Assembly (NCBI GenBank): GCA_002633005.1
Contig: NMRA01000076.1
Span: 746,748 to 808,747 of the forward strand
DNA: 62,000 nucleotides
Direction of reading: 5' to 3'
From: Phoronis australis
Lineage: Eukaryota; Phoronida; Phoronidae
The translations under genes were made by a program, and so were the position numbers. Below are positions 10,194 through 25,100 of the stretch, one piece after another; position 1 is the stretch's first letter; each line of letters starts with the position of its first letter. The notes under the pieces were generated by a model that saw only the letters and a program-made list of their open reading frames with translations, did no database searches and was not told where the DNA came from.

Positions 10194-13100
10194 GTAAGAT
10201 TGCATAAGAAACGTAGAGATCCTACGAATATTGGTACATAGGCACAAATAGGGACGACTGTCACTACAAAGCCGAGGTATGTTGCAATCCGTCGAGTTGT
10301 CGCAATGGCGACATAACTCAACGCATTACATGTATGTTGAAATTTCTCAACTGCGACAAAACTTGCTCTTCTCCATATTTTCAGAAAAGAAACATGCCAT
10401 CATATCGCAAAATCTTAGTGACTCATGTCACTAACGTATCCTGCATGTGCTCAAAACTAACAAAATAGTCGCTCTTTCTTAAATTAGTTCAAACACATAT
10501 TAAATTAAACATTCAAACTTGTCTTCATTTCTCAATTCTAGAGTCTGTTTAAAAAGATTCCCTGCTGCGTTTAGTAAATCGTTGTTAGTGTGAATATTAG
10601 CAGATAAGTCTTGAGCTTGTTGAGTACGTCAAGTGTTTTTGCAGTTTTGGGTCCCGCCAGATTAATATGTTCAGGTCTGGATAAAGAATCGTCATACTAG
10701 GTCATTCCCGAAACCTTAAATGTTTTAACAAAATCTAGATTTTAACTGTTTATGGTAAGCTTGGGTATTAAATTTTGGGGTATTTTTTGTGAGGAAATTA
10801 TAATACCATGCATTTAGTTTTGATGTGTTGATTGATAAAATGTGAATATGTTTGATTCTATAGCTCATTGTTAATTCCAGTTTCGTTGGTCTTTGGTTTT
10901 ATAGACGAAGGTGTATATATTACGCAGGTGTCATCATGATGCATGAGGATCTAAAAAAGAGGCTTTTTCAGGTCATTTAACTAAAAAAAGAAAAAAAAAA
11001 CGATGGGAGCGATCTAGAATGGATTCTAAGAGTACACTTGTGATGATAACTGGTTTTGGGATCTTGAATTGTCAAAAAAGCTTATTGCTGACGTTTGATT
11101 AAGTAATTCTTCAAGAATAAATGCTCGAATCCAGTTATACTGTAAAATGAAAGCTTGTTTAGCAATAAACTGTGATCTGTTGTGTCAAAGGCATTTGAAA
11201 GGTCTAAAGAGATGGTGTTGGGTTTATTCCCTTGCCCTGTTGTCAGATAATCTTGTCAGTTAGTTTGAATGTAAGAGGTTGTTTGTAGTAAGCTTGTCAT
11301 GATACTTGCTATTGGATATTTATTCAAGTAATTTGGAGAAGGCAGTAAATGTATATTATTTTTTGAAATTACAAAGACTGTATATAGGCAGTAATATTTT
11401 ACATATAAAAATTTGCCTTTTTAGTGAAGTTTAGCAAAAAAGAATGGCACATTCATGCCGAAACAACAATTTTAATAACACAACGAAATTGACAAGATAA
11501 AATATCAAAAACACTTTTTTCTAGTAAATTATTTTGTTTTCGTTTTATGCAACTTATGAGCTTGTTTTCCTAAAATCATAGAAGTCATATTTTGATAGTC
11601 CCTTATGGAAAAGGACAACATTTTAGTAGAAAATCGTAACTGTCTGTTGAAGCTATAGTACGTGACTGTTTCGTGTAATTTAAATTGCTCACTTCTGAGT
11701 TATAAAGTTCAAAAATTGTCCAAGTTTGGATATTTTCAAGGGTATATTCTATACAATTTTAAGCCAAAAAACAACAACATAAAGTTTCGTTAAGATCACA
11801 GTATAACCATAGAAGACATAATGTGTGGATTATTTCTGTCACCACTTGATTATATGTGAGGAATAAACCATTCGGTACTAAACTTTGCGGGAAACGGGAT
11901 GTACCAAGGAGCGCTGAGTGTAACTTCACGTATGAATGTTGTTTTTAGTGTACACAGGATCCATCCGTAGTCCAAACAACTCTGCTTGGCATTTTTGTTG
12001 CTGAAATGAAGAATGCGAAATGCTCTCCTGTCTCTGTCCACTGTAAGACCCTCAGTGACTGATCACGATTGGTGATACTCGCCTATGGCCAGATCTAATG
12101 ACCTTACTTTTAAAGTTATTAATGAAAAGTATTATAAAAACATTACTGATTTTAAAATTGTGTGTCCTAAAACTCTGTTTTCTTGTCCGTAGTCGACTGT
12201 AAAATATCGAAATGGCGCCATTATGAGCTGGCGCGTGATATACTTGTCTCTACGAAACGCAGCCTTTGTATATTCTCTACTTAATTTTTTACAAAGTAAA
12301 GGAAGAACCTAGTCGAAAAGGTTCAGATTCACTATACTTGTTTTCTGCGATCATTGACTTTTTCAAACACAAAAGCATTTATAATTTCGACCACATGCTA
12401 ATTACCACACACTTGTAATTCTGGACTTCGAAACTCAGAATGGAGGTTATGATTATATTTTGCAAGTCTCGCTTTCCGAAAACGATATTACTGAAATTCC
12501 ATTAGGAAACTGTGTAAAAATTTCGCAATGAAAGGTAATGCGATCGCGTGCTTTGCTTATGAATGCGTAACAATATCTTACGAAGATGTAATGTTTTCGA
12601 GAGTGTACTGCATCAGACTCTATGGAACGGGCAGTGACTTGGTTGCCTGATCATGTTACAATTTGAACATGTTTGTGGGAGTTACATAACAGACTGTGAC
12701 TATCAGAATGTGATAAGCAAAACAAAAACCGAACAAACTTCTCTTGACAAGTGAGCTGGTCTATTTGACTAAGTTACTATCTTATCTGGGTGCCATAAAA
12801 CTTTCAATGCGATACCCTAGATAACGTCCAACTTTGGTTAAATTTGACATCATATCTCAAAGATTGCTGATGGGATTCCAATGAATTTTTCAGAGGCTGT
12901 ACTTTATGCACTGTCCTCCAAAACATTGTCAGGGATAGTTTTAAAGTATTCCATTTTGGTATGAAAATTGTAACTTTCAGCAATTTTATGTAAAAAGTTA
13001 AAAAATACCTCAAACAAAAACAACACTAGTAAGATCCTGTTACTGATGTTGTTTTACTACGAATAAACATTTCTGTTTGGTAAATTAAAAATCTTATTTT

Positions 13101-16100
13101 ACCGGCTTTTTATTTTTATATAACAAATACACGTAGATAAATTATGTAACTTTATAAACCTTTGGATGACTTTTACACAGACTTCTCGATAATGGCCCAT
13201 TTGCTTTTCGGCTAAGAATTTTGATGCAGAACAATCCGACCCGGATATTCTTCATAATATGTCGCACAGATTTAATTGTGCACACGGTTTTAAATTTCAT
13301 TCAAATATATATTCTTGAGCCCTGACATGCTTTAATGTGATTCTGGACAAGTAGATTTTTCTACGTTTCAGGATCGCCATGCTACTGGGAAAACAGAGCC
13401 CTCTGTTGACGATTCTCAGGATTATGTTTTGCTTCACAGCTCACAAAATCAAAATATGACCACGTTGAGATTCTCCAGAAAATTAGACACGTGCGATGAT
13501 GACGATATGATTATTACTGTAAGTATATTTCCGTAAAGTTTAAGATATATTTACACCACATATTAAAGAGTCGGCTCTCAGTATTTTAGTTCCACTGTAA
13601 TAACCGTGTCACGTGACTTCACTATAACTGGGTTATTCCAAGGACTCGAGACACGGTTATTGCACGGCCGTTTCAAGACGTATGTGATATAAAATGAGGC
13701 ACTTGCCCGTCACTAGTTTGATCTGACCTGATATTGTAAAGTCAGTCAAGATGCTTTAACTTGTTGGTCTACGTTCGATAGAACGAATTTCTTGCCAGAA
13801 ATGTGAGAGCACGCAACACCACAAAAATCAAGTGAGTGAAAGGCTAATGTTACTGGAGTGAGCTTATTCGCGTGCACTAACGATATAGTCGTCACGACGA
13901 TGTTGGAATGTTACATTATGGAAGTAGCTGTAGGCTGTTAGTTTAAACACAATTTCCGTTCAATAAGCCAAGATTTCTCGTCCTCAAGTGTCGCGAGAGT
14001 CTTGTTTTTTCGGAACGCACCCCTGATAATATTTTAGATGACATGTCTAAAGTATTAGTCTCAACAGTTACGTGGACATGGTTACTTCGGCTTGAGTTGT
14101 CGCGGTGACAGACTGCGTTTACACGCCACTGGGAACTGAAATGAAGGCAACTAGGCGCGCTTAAAAGTTTCTTGGATTTGACTTGTAGTGGAAAAAGTCC
14201 TATCCTCAATAGAACGATTACAACACACTTAATTCCACATTTAACGGGAGCCTAATTACTTATTTCACAGGGTGACACATTCAGGATCATTTGGGCTTAT
14301 GGTGAATCAGACACAGTCTTGTACCATAGCGCGTCTCCATTGCGCAGAGGCGTCAAAAGTGTGATACTTCTCGCGGCATCGAGATCTCTTCCCACCATGC
14401 CTTCAGACGCAATCACGTGGGATTTTGTTGTCAATAACGTAAGTATCGAAAACAGAAGTTGATTTGAAAGGAAATAAATAAATTAATGGCGAAAAGCCCA
14501 GAATTACTTGATCACAGAAAAGAAATGTGTTTTCTTAAAAGGATACTAAGCCTTGTTATGGTGATTTCGAACAATCCTCTTTCTCTCACCTGCTAATGCA
14601 TCATTGGCGTACACTTGGGTGATAAAAGCACGATCCAACTAAAAAGTCATTCACTGTGTCACAGACTTAATCATTCACTGTGTTACAAGACTTGATACCT
14701 TAGTAACGTTCGCGGTGGGTGGTCTTTCCCTACAGTTTTCTGGTAAAGCGTATACCTATATACATTTGGTGAAATCGGCCCTCGACTGAATTGAACATTT
14801 GCAAATTCATTGAATTTTATCCCATATATACGTCATCATCACTTTCGACCCTGTCCTGGTCGTTCCTCAGTTTGTAAACAAATATCATTCCATGCACATT
14901 TTTGTGTTACTCTACGAGCTATGATTGGCCAGTAATTGTGAATGAGGTTTTATTCATTGTGATTAGATCAATCATACATGTAGTACCTAATCAATTACCA
15001 AACTGACCGTTTTGACTCTCTGGGGGAAAAACAGTTCTGTTCTGCTATAGGACAAATTTATTTTAGGCTTTGAATGAATCACTCTTGTTGTTTGATTTTC
15101 CACATGAAAGGCCCAAATGTTATAATCTAATAGTTTTACTAAATATTGCACGACACTCAATCCACCGCAAGCAGGGCAAACCACTCGTGATATAATTATT
15201 TGATTTATTTTCGTCTTCGACCGGCAGAGGCATTTCTCGCGAATGAAGTTGTCTGATCTTAGGGAATGGAGCATGGTCTGGGGTAACACCTGGATGTCTT
15301 GTATCACTTGTACAGTGACATCTTTTTGACCATGTTTGTTTTCAAATTCTTTCAAACTCAAAGGCTTTGTCTGCATTTGTTACGTCCGTTAACAACTTCA
15401 ACTGCTTGGGAGGCACAGAACAGTTGTCACTGGGTTTTGCCCAGCAAAAAACACATCAATTGATTTGTAACCTTTTCTTCACTCTGTCAAAAACAGGATG
15501 CAAAGAATGGCATGTTTTCAATTATTTCACATAAAAAGCCCAGCAGATGAGCACAGAAACTTTATTCTTTCTTGTACTTTTGACCATTTCATTCCCACTG
15601 AAAACCAAGCTAGACTAAGAAAAATAAGGGCAAAAATGCAAAATCGGCACTTTTCACCCGAAAAACACCACTTCCCTGCCGATGCACGACTAAAACCAAC
15701 ATTAGAGTCTGAAAGCAAATTTCCTACCGATTCCGAAAATGTGGTCCAAAAGTACTGTCAACCAACTAGTTTTTTGGCAATTCTTGCTTGTTTGAGGGCT
15801 ACCTAAAATCACAGCCAATTTCTTGGTCGCTACCCAACAATGCACAATTGCAGCCGGGGGCCACCATCTTGAAGAAGAGTGCAGCTACAGCCAAGAAAGT
15901 GGCCTTTTTTATTCACAGCATGTTCACAAATACAAACAAACCACATTCACTGAGCCTACGTGCAATGCCCACCTACAAAATGCCCCCAAACTTGGCCTAC
16001 CCCAAGATTTCAATATTTTGGGAGTGCAAATTGGCTGCGGCCACAGCCTAACTATTCAGTGCCACCTTGACCAGCTTGCCAGTGTCACGTGGCACTTCCT

Positions 16101-19100
16101 CGTGTCTCACTGCTATCATAGATTATATAGTCTATGCTGCTACTTATCTCGTATTACACTAAATTAAAAGTCGCACAAATCAATCACACCATAGACTATA
16201 GTACATGGACCGCCAACTCCGTATACTCTCAATGGACGAAATCTGTGCTGTTTCGCACACGCCGTTACGTCATTATTCACTAACGTCACCAAATTATCTG
16301 GTGTAATTCCCGGCAAGTAAGTCGTCTGCTAATCCTGGTCGGTCGCTGTGTGGCAGGGTTTTCGGCCACACTGGCGAAATGCTTCCATAGCGTACGGAGA
16401 ACCCATGACCAGCTGTGTGAGAAAAATCTTATGTCTTGTATAAACGTTAATAACATTTTGATGATGGATGTTTTTTAAAAACTTCTGGTAGGCCTACTAG
16501 TGCTACCACTACTGACTTAATTCTCACAGATATCCATTGTTCTTTACTACTGATTGATGAATGTTACCTGGTAATTTTTTGGCGAAAATTGTCCGCTGAA
16601 TTCTTTCAAAAGATAGTGATGCACGAATTACTCCTGTCTTTACGAGGAACTTCAGTCATAGTCTAGTGGCGAATTAACCAAATTGGTCATCTTCGCTAGC
16701 ACTAATCAGGCGGTTACTATCTCAGCACATTTCGTCGGGATGAAAATATAACCAACTAACCCGAGTTTCAACTTCTTTGCAAACAAAAAACAGAAACAAG
16801 AGAGTGGTGTGAAGGTTGTTTTTATTCTTCAATGTTAATTTTTTGTAAGCGGACAAACGATTTTTAAATTTCCGCAATATGTCCTAACATTTCCAAAATT
16901 AAGCCTTTCAAACAAACGTTTATAACAAAAACAACCACTTTGTAAAGTCCTATACCACCTCTAGGATACATAATGAACCAATCCTACTCCTAATGTAACA
17001 AAAGGGTCCCGTGCGTAAGGGATACTAAGAATTGTCCTGAAATATTATGTGAAGTCTCAAATCAGATCAAGCGGTTTGGAAGTCCAGTTTTACTTTTTAT
17101 GAACTTCAGTTGCACTGCACGCAATTTTTTATGAATTTACCGTAGTTGGCTACAGACTGACCCAACGCAGACAAACGTCCACACAAATTGCACCCTATGC
17201 AGCTCCAGTTTAGTCAGGTATAAATAACGCCACAGACAAAAATTGGTTTTAAGCATGTGACTGCAGCTAACAAGCAAGATCTTCCCATCCAGTGCAGATC
17301 TGTTGTCAAAGCCTACTTTCTATATCGGAGACAACGAACTGAGCCTTTGAAAAAGGAACAGCTGTTTTTAAAGAAAGGTATGTAAGTCGTTTTGTTAATT
17401 TACTTATTCAGGTCCTTATCGGGGGATTGGCGTAGGAGGTTGCGGGAGCGGATCCAGGATTTTGAGTTTGGGTGGGGGGCAAGGTACAGGAATAACCAGA
17501 ATTTCGGCACATGTGCGCGCCCAGCCTAAAATGTAGGGATGCAGGGGTCACGAATTTTTGGGTTTTTGTTGGTGCAACTGAATGTGTGGAAATAACAGGA
17601 AATACATATCTGGGGGAAAGAGAATGGTGAGGTAATTCTTAACCTTTATGAAGTTCCTTAATGTTTATTTCAAGAAACTGTTTTGCTATAAATTGTAAAC
17701 TCTTAAAAATATATTTTCTGAATACTCAGTGGCTGAATAGTCTTAACTCATACCTTGAAATGTTGCGAGTCATTTATAAATTCAAATGACTGCCATCCTT
17801 GTGAAAATTGCATTTTTGATGGTACCTTGCGATTTGTAATTACTCTTAAACAACAGAAAGGTTAACCATCATTTTAATTGACCCAAGTCTTCATATCTTC
17901 TATTACAAGAAAATAAAAAGTCTGAGAAACGGTTCCCTCAGCCTTAGACTAGAAGTATGCTTGACAGACCCACGAATCTGTAATCGGAGTTTAAATTGCT
18001 GAAATTATCAAAAATAAAAAAGCTTGAGAATGGGTAACAAAGGTTTGAAGTTGTCTCAAAAAACTTGCATATTTTGCAGTTAAGTGATGAGTTAAAGAAT
18101 TGTTATGGCTACGAATGAAAAATAAAGACGCAGTTTTATACAATACTTATTGTATGCACCCGTGCTTTCTAAAAATTGTAATTATTTAATTTTGTGTGAA
18201 ATTGTAGAACAGACACCATAATCATATTTTTGAAAAATACGGGTAGCAGTTTTGACCAAACCTAGAGTACTTAATTATTCATATTTCGATATTTGTTCAA
18301 AGGTCAGTGACATTTTAAGGCCATTTCAAGCTGCAACATAGATAAGCTTTGTTACTCCTTTCTCTTCCTACAGCATTTCCACGCACCAGCAGTGTTGCAT
18401 GGCACAATGTACAAGTCAGTGGCACTGAAGAAATGTGAACCGCAGTACTAAGTTACCATAAGACAAAGTGCCAGTGGATTGTTTGTGTGTGTATGAAGAG
18501 GAACTACATCTGACTGCTACAGTAGTCAGCCTCGTTGGTGAGGATGCAATCAGTCATGTGTGGACAATAGCTTATTTCCTTTCCTGGAAGAAACATGAGG
18601 GAATAAAGCTAACGAAGACCTAGTGACACTCTGGTCTAGTTCAGGGTCAGATTTTGGGCACAAAATGAGTCAAGCGATATGCTGTTGTGCGAACCATCAA
18701 GAGTCAAATTGTGGATGTTATTGCAGTTGAATGAGGTTACATGAAGGAAAGCCAAATGCTGAAGCTGGACCTTTTTACAAGCGTTTCTATAGGCCATTTA
18801 AACTAGATCCCAGTGAAATGAAAACCAAAAGCATCTGGTATAAATACCTGTCCTTTCTCACTGAGTGACATTAACTTTTCCTTTCAGAAGAAAAGCTTTA
18901 TACTAATGGTAAAAACTTGGTACACATTATGGGAAAATGACATCGATTGTCTTATTGTCAGTAGAAAGCCAGTTAATGTTACACTTTGATGATCTAATAA
19001 ATTTTTCATCTACAGTCAAGTTTGTCACTAATTATTGATACCACAATATTTCTTCATACAGTGCAGTAGTGCTTATTCTTTATAAAGCTGAAATGATTAC

Positions 19101-22100
19101 CGAATACGCTTGCGAGTTGTCATTTTACTGTTGACCAATAGAAAGGTGCAGCGATCAAAATGAAGTATTCCCTTTGTTTGCATTTGATTTGTGTGTGTAA
19201 TTATTTTTAGAGCTTTCTTAATAAGGCCTTTGAACAATTTTAAGTTCTGTGTTAAATTGTCTATGAACAAAAGTTTCACATGCAAGAAAAGTAGGTTTTC
19301 AATTGTAGCTAGCTGGATAAGAATCTGTTATGCACAAGATTCGAGAATAAACAATTATCAGAGTGTATTTAAAAACAAAATGGCAAACTGAACAACCACA
19401 TGCATATAAAGAAACAATGTTGTAAAAAACAATTGTAATTTTCCCAATGCAACGGTGTCCGTAACCAGGCATATAAAGTACATTTCTGAATTAGGTTCCA
19501 TTCTATCAGGTTATTGCTGAAGGATTGCTGTTCACTTATTCAAAAAGTAAAATAGCCGGTCAGGCGGCTGGTTTCAGTCGTTTTCTCTCACCTGTAACAG
19601 AATAGTAAGAGAAATATTAGAAAATTATAAAAGAAAATACAAGACAAAACTATTTTTGTAAGGCAGAACATACTTGACGTTTCATCTTCATGTTTATATG
19701 TAGAAACTAATAATCTTTGTACCCAAGTCTTATTTAAGAACTGAATTAAAATATATGAAACAGGCTAAAAGTGATTTAACAATGTGTACTTTTCATGACA
19801 CCTAAAATGCGCTTCCGATCTCAAGTAAAATTCATTCTAGGTGTTAATTTTTATTTCAATGCAATGTTATGATTTTTACTGAATAGCTTATTCATGTTAG
19901 TTGGGTAACTAATCTGGTAGTTCTGGGGGTGGGGTCTGCTATAAAATAAGGAAACTCACTCATCTAGAGAGTTTTATTGGACATAGCATAGTTTGTAAGA
20001 GAAACTGCTGTGAAAAAGTCACACTTGACTTCTGAGCGTCACGTACCATATACCCCTTATATTGGGCGCACTCCCACCCAGGAAAATATGTGAATTATGT
20101 ACTGCTAGCCTACCCGGCATCCAAGTACCGGGTGAGTTTCCGGAAAGAAACACTTAGTTCCACAAAATAAACCCGTTATTCAGTAGGGTAACAGGTGGGG
20201 AAAACATCACCGAACGATGTCGATAGAAACTGATTGTTAAAAACTTACCAAGTAACGTTATGTAGTCTCCAAGTGGAAATGAATAGAGCACACAGGGGGA
20301 TTCGGCATCCTCACATTTTTTGTCAGTTGGTTGACCCTTTTGACCACAATTCTCCACGAATGTATTAACTGTAGGTCTTTTGGGAATTTCTGACCACCTG
20401 TCGAAGACTTGCACCATGGAAAAAAGCAAAAATAAGGCTTAACGCGACGACGTATTTTGATACCAATTCCGTCTTTTTACCATCTGCTTACATGCAGACA
20501 GCGACGCATGCGCAATTCGATCACCACTAGTACAGCAGCGGCAGCGCGAGGAGAATTCTCCGAATAGCCCCACTGGGTCTATCGTTTTCCCGCCGCAAGT
20601 GCTTGAATCAATCAGATCACCAATGGCGCAAACCTTTCGAAAACACGCTTGATTTTTAGGGAGTCTGTTACCTCTTCACATTTTCAAAACTTTAATGTGT
20701 TGCGTTTAATTTATTTTCTGTTCAACTCAATGAAGCCACTTAATATAAGTGCATTCAACACGATTAATGCATTGTAAAAAACACAAGTTATGCTCTATCA
20801 ACATTAGACATAATCAGTACACCTCTTTCTTAAAAACTGGGATAAAATTTAGAAACAAAAGACACAATTTTCCATCACTTGCAACGTCGATTTTCGACAT
20901 GGATGTTGGGGAAGAATATCGGTATGGCGACAACAACACAGAATCGTACCGGCGAAGGCGATGATTTTCGAATTTTGATTCGTTTTGATTGTTTTTTTCC
21001 CTACTGTTCAGGATTACTTGTGGATCCAGGAACGAAAACTGAACGAGGCAGGGTTCGCGATAACGTTGGAGAACGGCAACAAAGGTGTTACAACTGTCAT
21101 CGATATAGTCATCTTGTCTGTTTTCATCCAACCTTCCCTGAAGAAAACTTAAATGAAGAGCACCTTCAGTAATTGAGTGAGCACGATATACTGTGCGATT
21201 TATGTTGAATTATTCAACGGTTCTTTTAGAAACCATTTCACTCTATACCTAAGGCTCATACACAGTAAAACCAATGGCCCTTTTAAGGGCCACTTAACAC
21301 TTCCCAGAAGAACTACTCACTTGAGAATGTTGAATTATGAACATACAAAGGTTAAACCAGTGAAATCTTTACAGCGGCGCATTTTTTAATCCGAACAAAT
21401 TAATATTTTTCTAAAACAAAAACGTTATATAAGTATCGTTTGCATTCATAGGTACTTCTTGGAATTTGTGCACAAATATGCTTTCGTAGTTTTCTCAGTA
21501 TGTGAACAATGAATCAGGAACTGTCCAATAACTATGCTGCTAGTATTGTGCAAGCAGACGACATAATCAGTCGGCACCGAAGTTTGAATTTTGTAATTAG
21601 TTACCAGCAGCATTGCCAAAAGTACTCACGATACCAACAGTTCTGCTATTGGAAGACCTTAAACAGCGTTTCAATGCCGAATTTATTATATTTTTCGTTG
21701 TACTGGACAGTAAAGTATATGCGAGAAATTCCCGTCAAAATATACTAACCGAAAACTGCAAAAGATAATTTAAGATAGTGACGCCTCCTCTTGGTTAGCA
21801 CGGAACAAAATGTCGGAGTTGCGAATCTGTTGTCTATAATCTATGATCACACTAAATGTGTTTCACGTTTTTCTATATCACATGATTGAAAATGATTTTC
21901 ATACGTGAACAATTGAGACTTTGGGGAGGAAAACACTGAGACCTGGCTATACGGTTGACCAGCTTTTCCAAAATTGGTTTGTTAGGGTTAACTAACCTAC
22001 CTCACAGCATAAACGGTGTCGCATTTCTTTCATAAAAGGAGCTTCATAGTTACTGTGTGCGTTTGTGCTAAATTAAAAGAAATGGAGTATAAATTAGTGC

Positions 22101-25100
22101 CAAAAGTGTTCAGCAATTGCTTAGACTTATCAAAAAACAAAACACTAACTATCCTGCTAATCTCCGTCCGGGAGTCTTGACTGAATGGCGGACGACTTGG
22201 TCGCAGCCCCACTACACAGATTAGTTGCTGAAGGTGCCCGTCATATACGGGATTTGTGGTTCGGCTCTATCCGTTCATGGTGATTGCGGGTGATTAATAG
22301 AATATTGAAATGTTGCATATGCTGCTAGTTACTCGTAAGACGACAGATAAGGCATCTGATGTGCCTCAGTCTATCTTCTTTTCTATACATAAATTCTGCC
22401 TCTTTACGCGGGTTAAGCAAGCGCGCACCCGGGGCGGCTCAGGGGACCCGAACGAGCCCCCATTTGGCGAAGTGGGCAAAAAGGTCCGCCTTAGAGAAAC
22501 AAAAACTCCGAAAAGTACAAAACGAGACAAAAGTCCACTAAAAAGGCAAGAACTAGCAAAATTCGGAGAAATAAATGTTAGTAAAGTGTCCACATTCTCA
22601 ATAATTCGAGCCCCCATTTTTTAGGCTGGTTGAACCCATGTTAAGTTAGACGGTGCACATACCGCACCTAAACCTGTAACGTAATATAGCGTTGTTGCCG
22701 TTCTCCTACAGGTGTCGGTGCCTTCAACTGACACTACGTACTGGTGCAAAGGTTTTAACGTTCCGGAGCTATCAAAGAAGCACCATGTGATAAAGGTACG
22801 TAAAACGAAATCATATGACAAACTTTGACTTTTTTACACGTAGCGTAGTACGTCATGTGCATAAAGAATTGTGAAAAACAGATGTGTCAAATCGAGGCGA
22901 CTTTTTAAAATGACTCGTCTCAACTGAGCTATGCCGTCGACTTTATGTTGTGTATTAGGGAAAGACAGAAGAAATCCTTAGAAGAGAACTGATCAATTAG
23001 ATAACTTATAGACTGCGTTAACATGAGTTTAGCTGTCAGTCTCCTTTGCCACTTCTTGGATTCATATTCCACAAATCTTCGCTCTGCGATGCGCATGCGT
23101 CAGTGTTTTCGCAGTCCGCAACACACGTCAGTTGAAGATTATTTATCAAGCGCTAGTTTTCTAGAACAAAATTGGTCATGTGGCTGAAGATGCCCGCTAG
23201 GTTTTAATTCTTATACTACAATCAATCTTTCATGATCAAGGATTAATATTAAAAAGGTGTTGTAAGATCAGTCGTTTCTGCGTTTGAAATCTCGACATTA
23301 ATTGCATTGATTCCTCACACAAAATTAAAACCTCCAAGTTGGATTATTAGTTGTAAACAACCATTTAGTGTTGTAAAATCCAATATTAGCAAATAATTCA
23401 AGCTCAAAAAACACAAAAACTGTCACGTTTATAAGGCAATTTAAGCTTGGATCTCAAGATGTTTAAATAATTATTTTCATATTTGACTAGCCAAAAGATC
23501 TTTGTTTGGCCAAAACTGAATAAGTAAAAATTACAAATTTATTTTACAGCAAGGATTTGGCCATGTTTGTGAGTCAGTTGTAATGTCACTGCAAAATAGT
23601 TGTAACATTTTCAGTATGAGCCATACATTACTCCCGGGAACGAAGCCGTTGTTCATCACATCGTGGTCAATGCATGTTATGGTGACGTCAACACAACTGG
23701 CGCTCATTTGTACGAGGCTGAAAAATGTGAATACATGCCAAACAACATCGCACCATTATGCTTGTCACCGTTATTTGCTTGGGCAGTTGGTGGTGAGGTT
23801 AGTGAAGACTGCTGAATTTGCAATGAGAACTCGAAATACATTGGTTAGCTCTGGTGAAACAAGGCTCCCATTCATTAAATGCCATACATTCAGACTGTGG
23901 GGAGGATGCAGTGTGGCGTAGTATTGGTGCCTGCTTTCTCTCTTGAGGTCGTAGGTTCGATTACTACTGTGCCACACTCAGGTCTCTAACTCCTCAGCTC
24001 GGTTTTAACTGTATATTAATAAAGCACAAAAAAAGGGTTCCAGGTGATCAGTGCAATGGGCACAACGTGTACCAAACCGCCTGCAATTATTACTTATCGT
24101 AATCTATTTTGCCCGGAATACGTCGACGGACGTTGTAGGCAATAAACAAAAAAACGGGCGAAAGAAACGAGGTGTGAGGCCAAGCATAGGGGCAGATGGG
24201 GGTGGATTAAAGGTCATTTGGAGAAAAAAGATGTCGGGAGGGGAATGAGGACGGGAACCTGTGGCCGGTTGCATGGACTTGGGGCCGGGTAGATGTTGTA
24301 TACAAGGATGCGTTCCGTAGACCTCAAGACATTAGCTTACATTTGCGGCGAAAACCTTCTCTTATGGAGCGGAAACAGTGAATTCAATCCCACAATTCAA
24401 CATTCCAACTTCACCGACCAAACACTTCTATCAGTAGCCACCATTTTGCTAGAATAGATGACAATCAACAGTTTTTGTTGGTTTTATGCTTGAAAAACCA
24501 GGTCTCGTCGTCTTCACCTTGATGTTCCCCGGGTGTAAAAAAACTGTATATATGAACAGTATACTGGACTTCAAAACCTTGCACAAAGTCTACTGAAAAT
24601 AATTCCAAGGTCAAAAAAGCGTCCATCTTTTACCACTAGTACAAGTGCAGTGTGCAACTTGAAGAAAACAAAGATACACAAAGTCACCATTCGCTTTCAA
24701 TTGCTAAATACTAGGAAGCAACGCATTCAGTACTTCCAAAATCCTCCACGTAACAGAAATCATGTGAAGAATTTGTATCGACCAGACAGACTTTCTTTAA
24801 CATCTAAGTGTCTAAACGTCACCTGAATTTCCTACCAACAGTAACTAGTTTTATGAAAACCAGGACGGATCAAGAAGTGGGTCAAGGGGTCAACAACTAG
24901 CATTTGTCCGATCAGAACAGACTCAAAAATCAAGCAAATGTTATTCGTAGCCTTCTCATGCAGCGCAAAACTTGAAACTGAGCCAAGTCCACACAGCAGG
25001 CGCTAAACTTTTAATGAAACTAGGGTGCTAAATTCAACGTATCTCCAAAACTACTGAGTGCCACCATGAGCAAATAAGCTCGCGGACATACCCGCAAAAC

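Larger units (their letters stand above)
14439..22711 (+). other. MOXD1 intron 3 (8.3 kb) with nested features
   Basis: This is the largest intron. It holds an unassigned - strand open frame (14987-15376), MITE copy 2 (15409-16066), an apparent antisense gene (19560-20417) with its upstream region, and a small open frame at 22185-22283. The stretches 16070-19559 and 20640-22180 show no gene I can support. Confidence 0.8.

Noticed and set aside
20879-21172. Frame with RCYNCHRYSHLVCFHP, like a zinc-binding motif
   Set aside because: The motif is isolated, there are no splice signals of quality around it, and the rest of the frame resembles no zinc-finger family.
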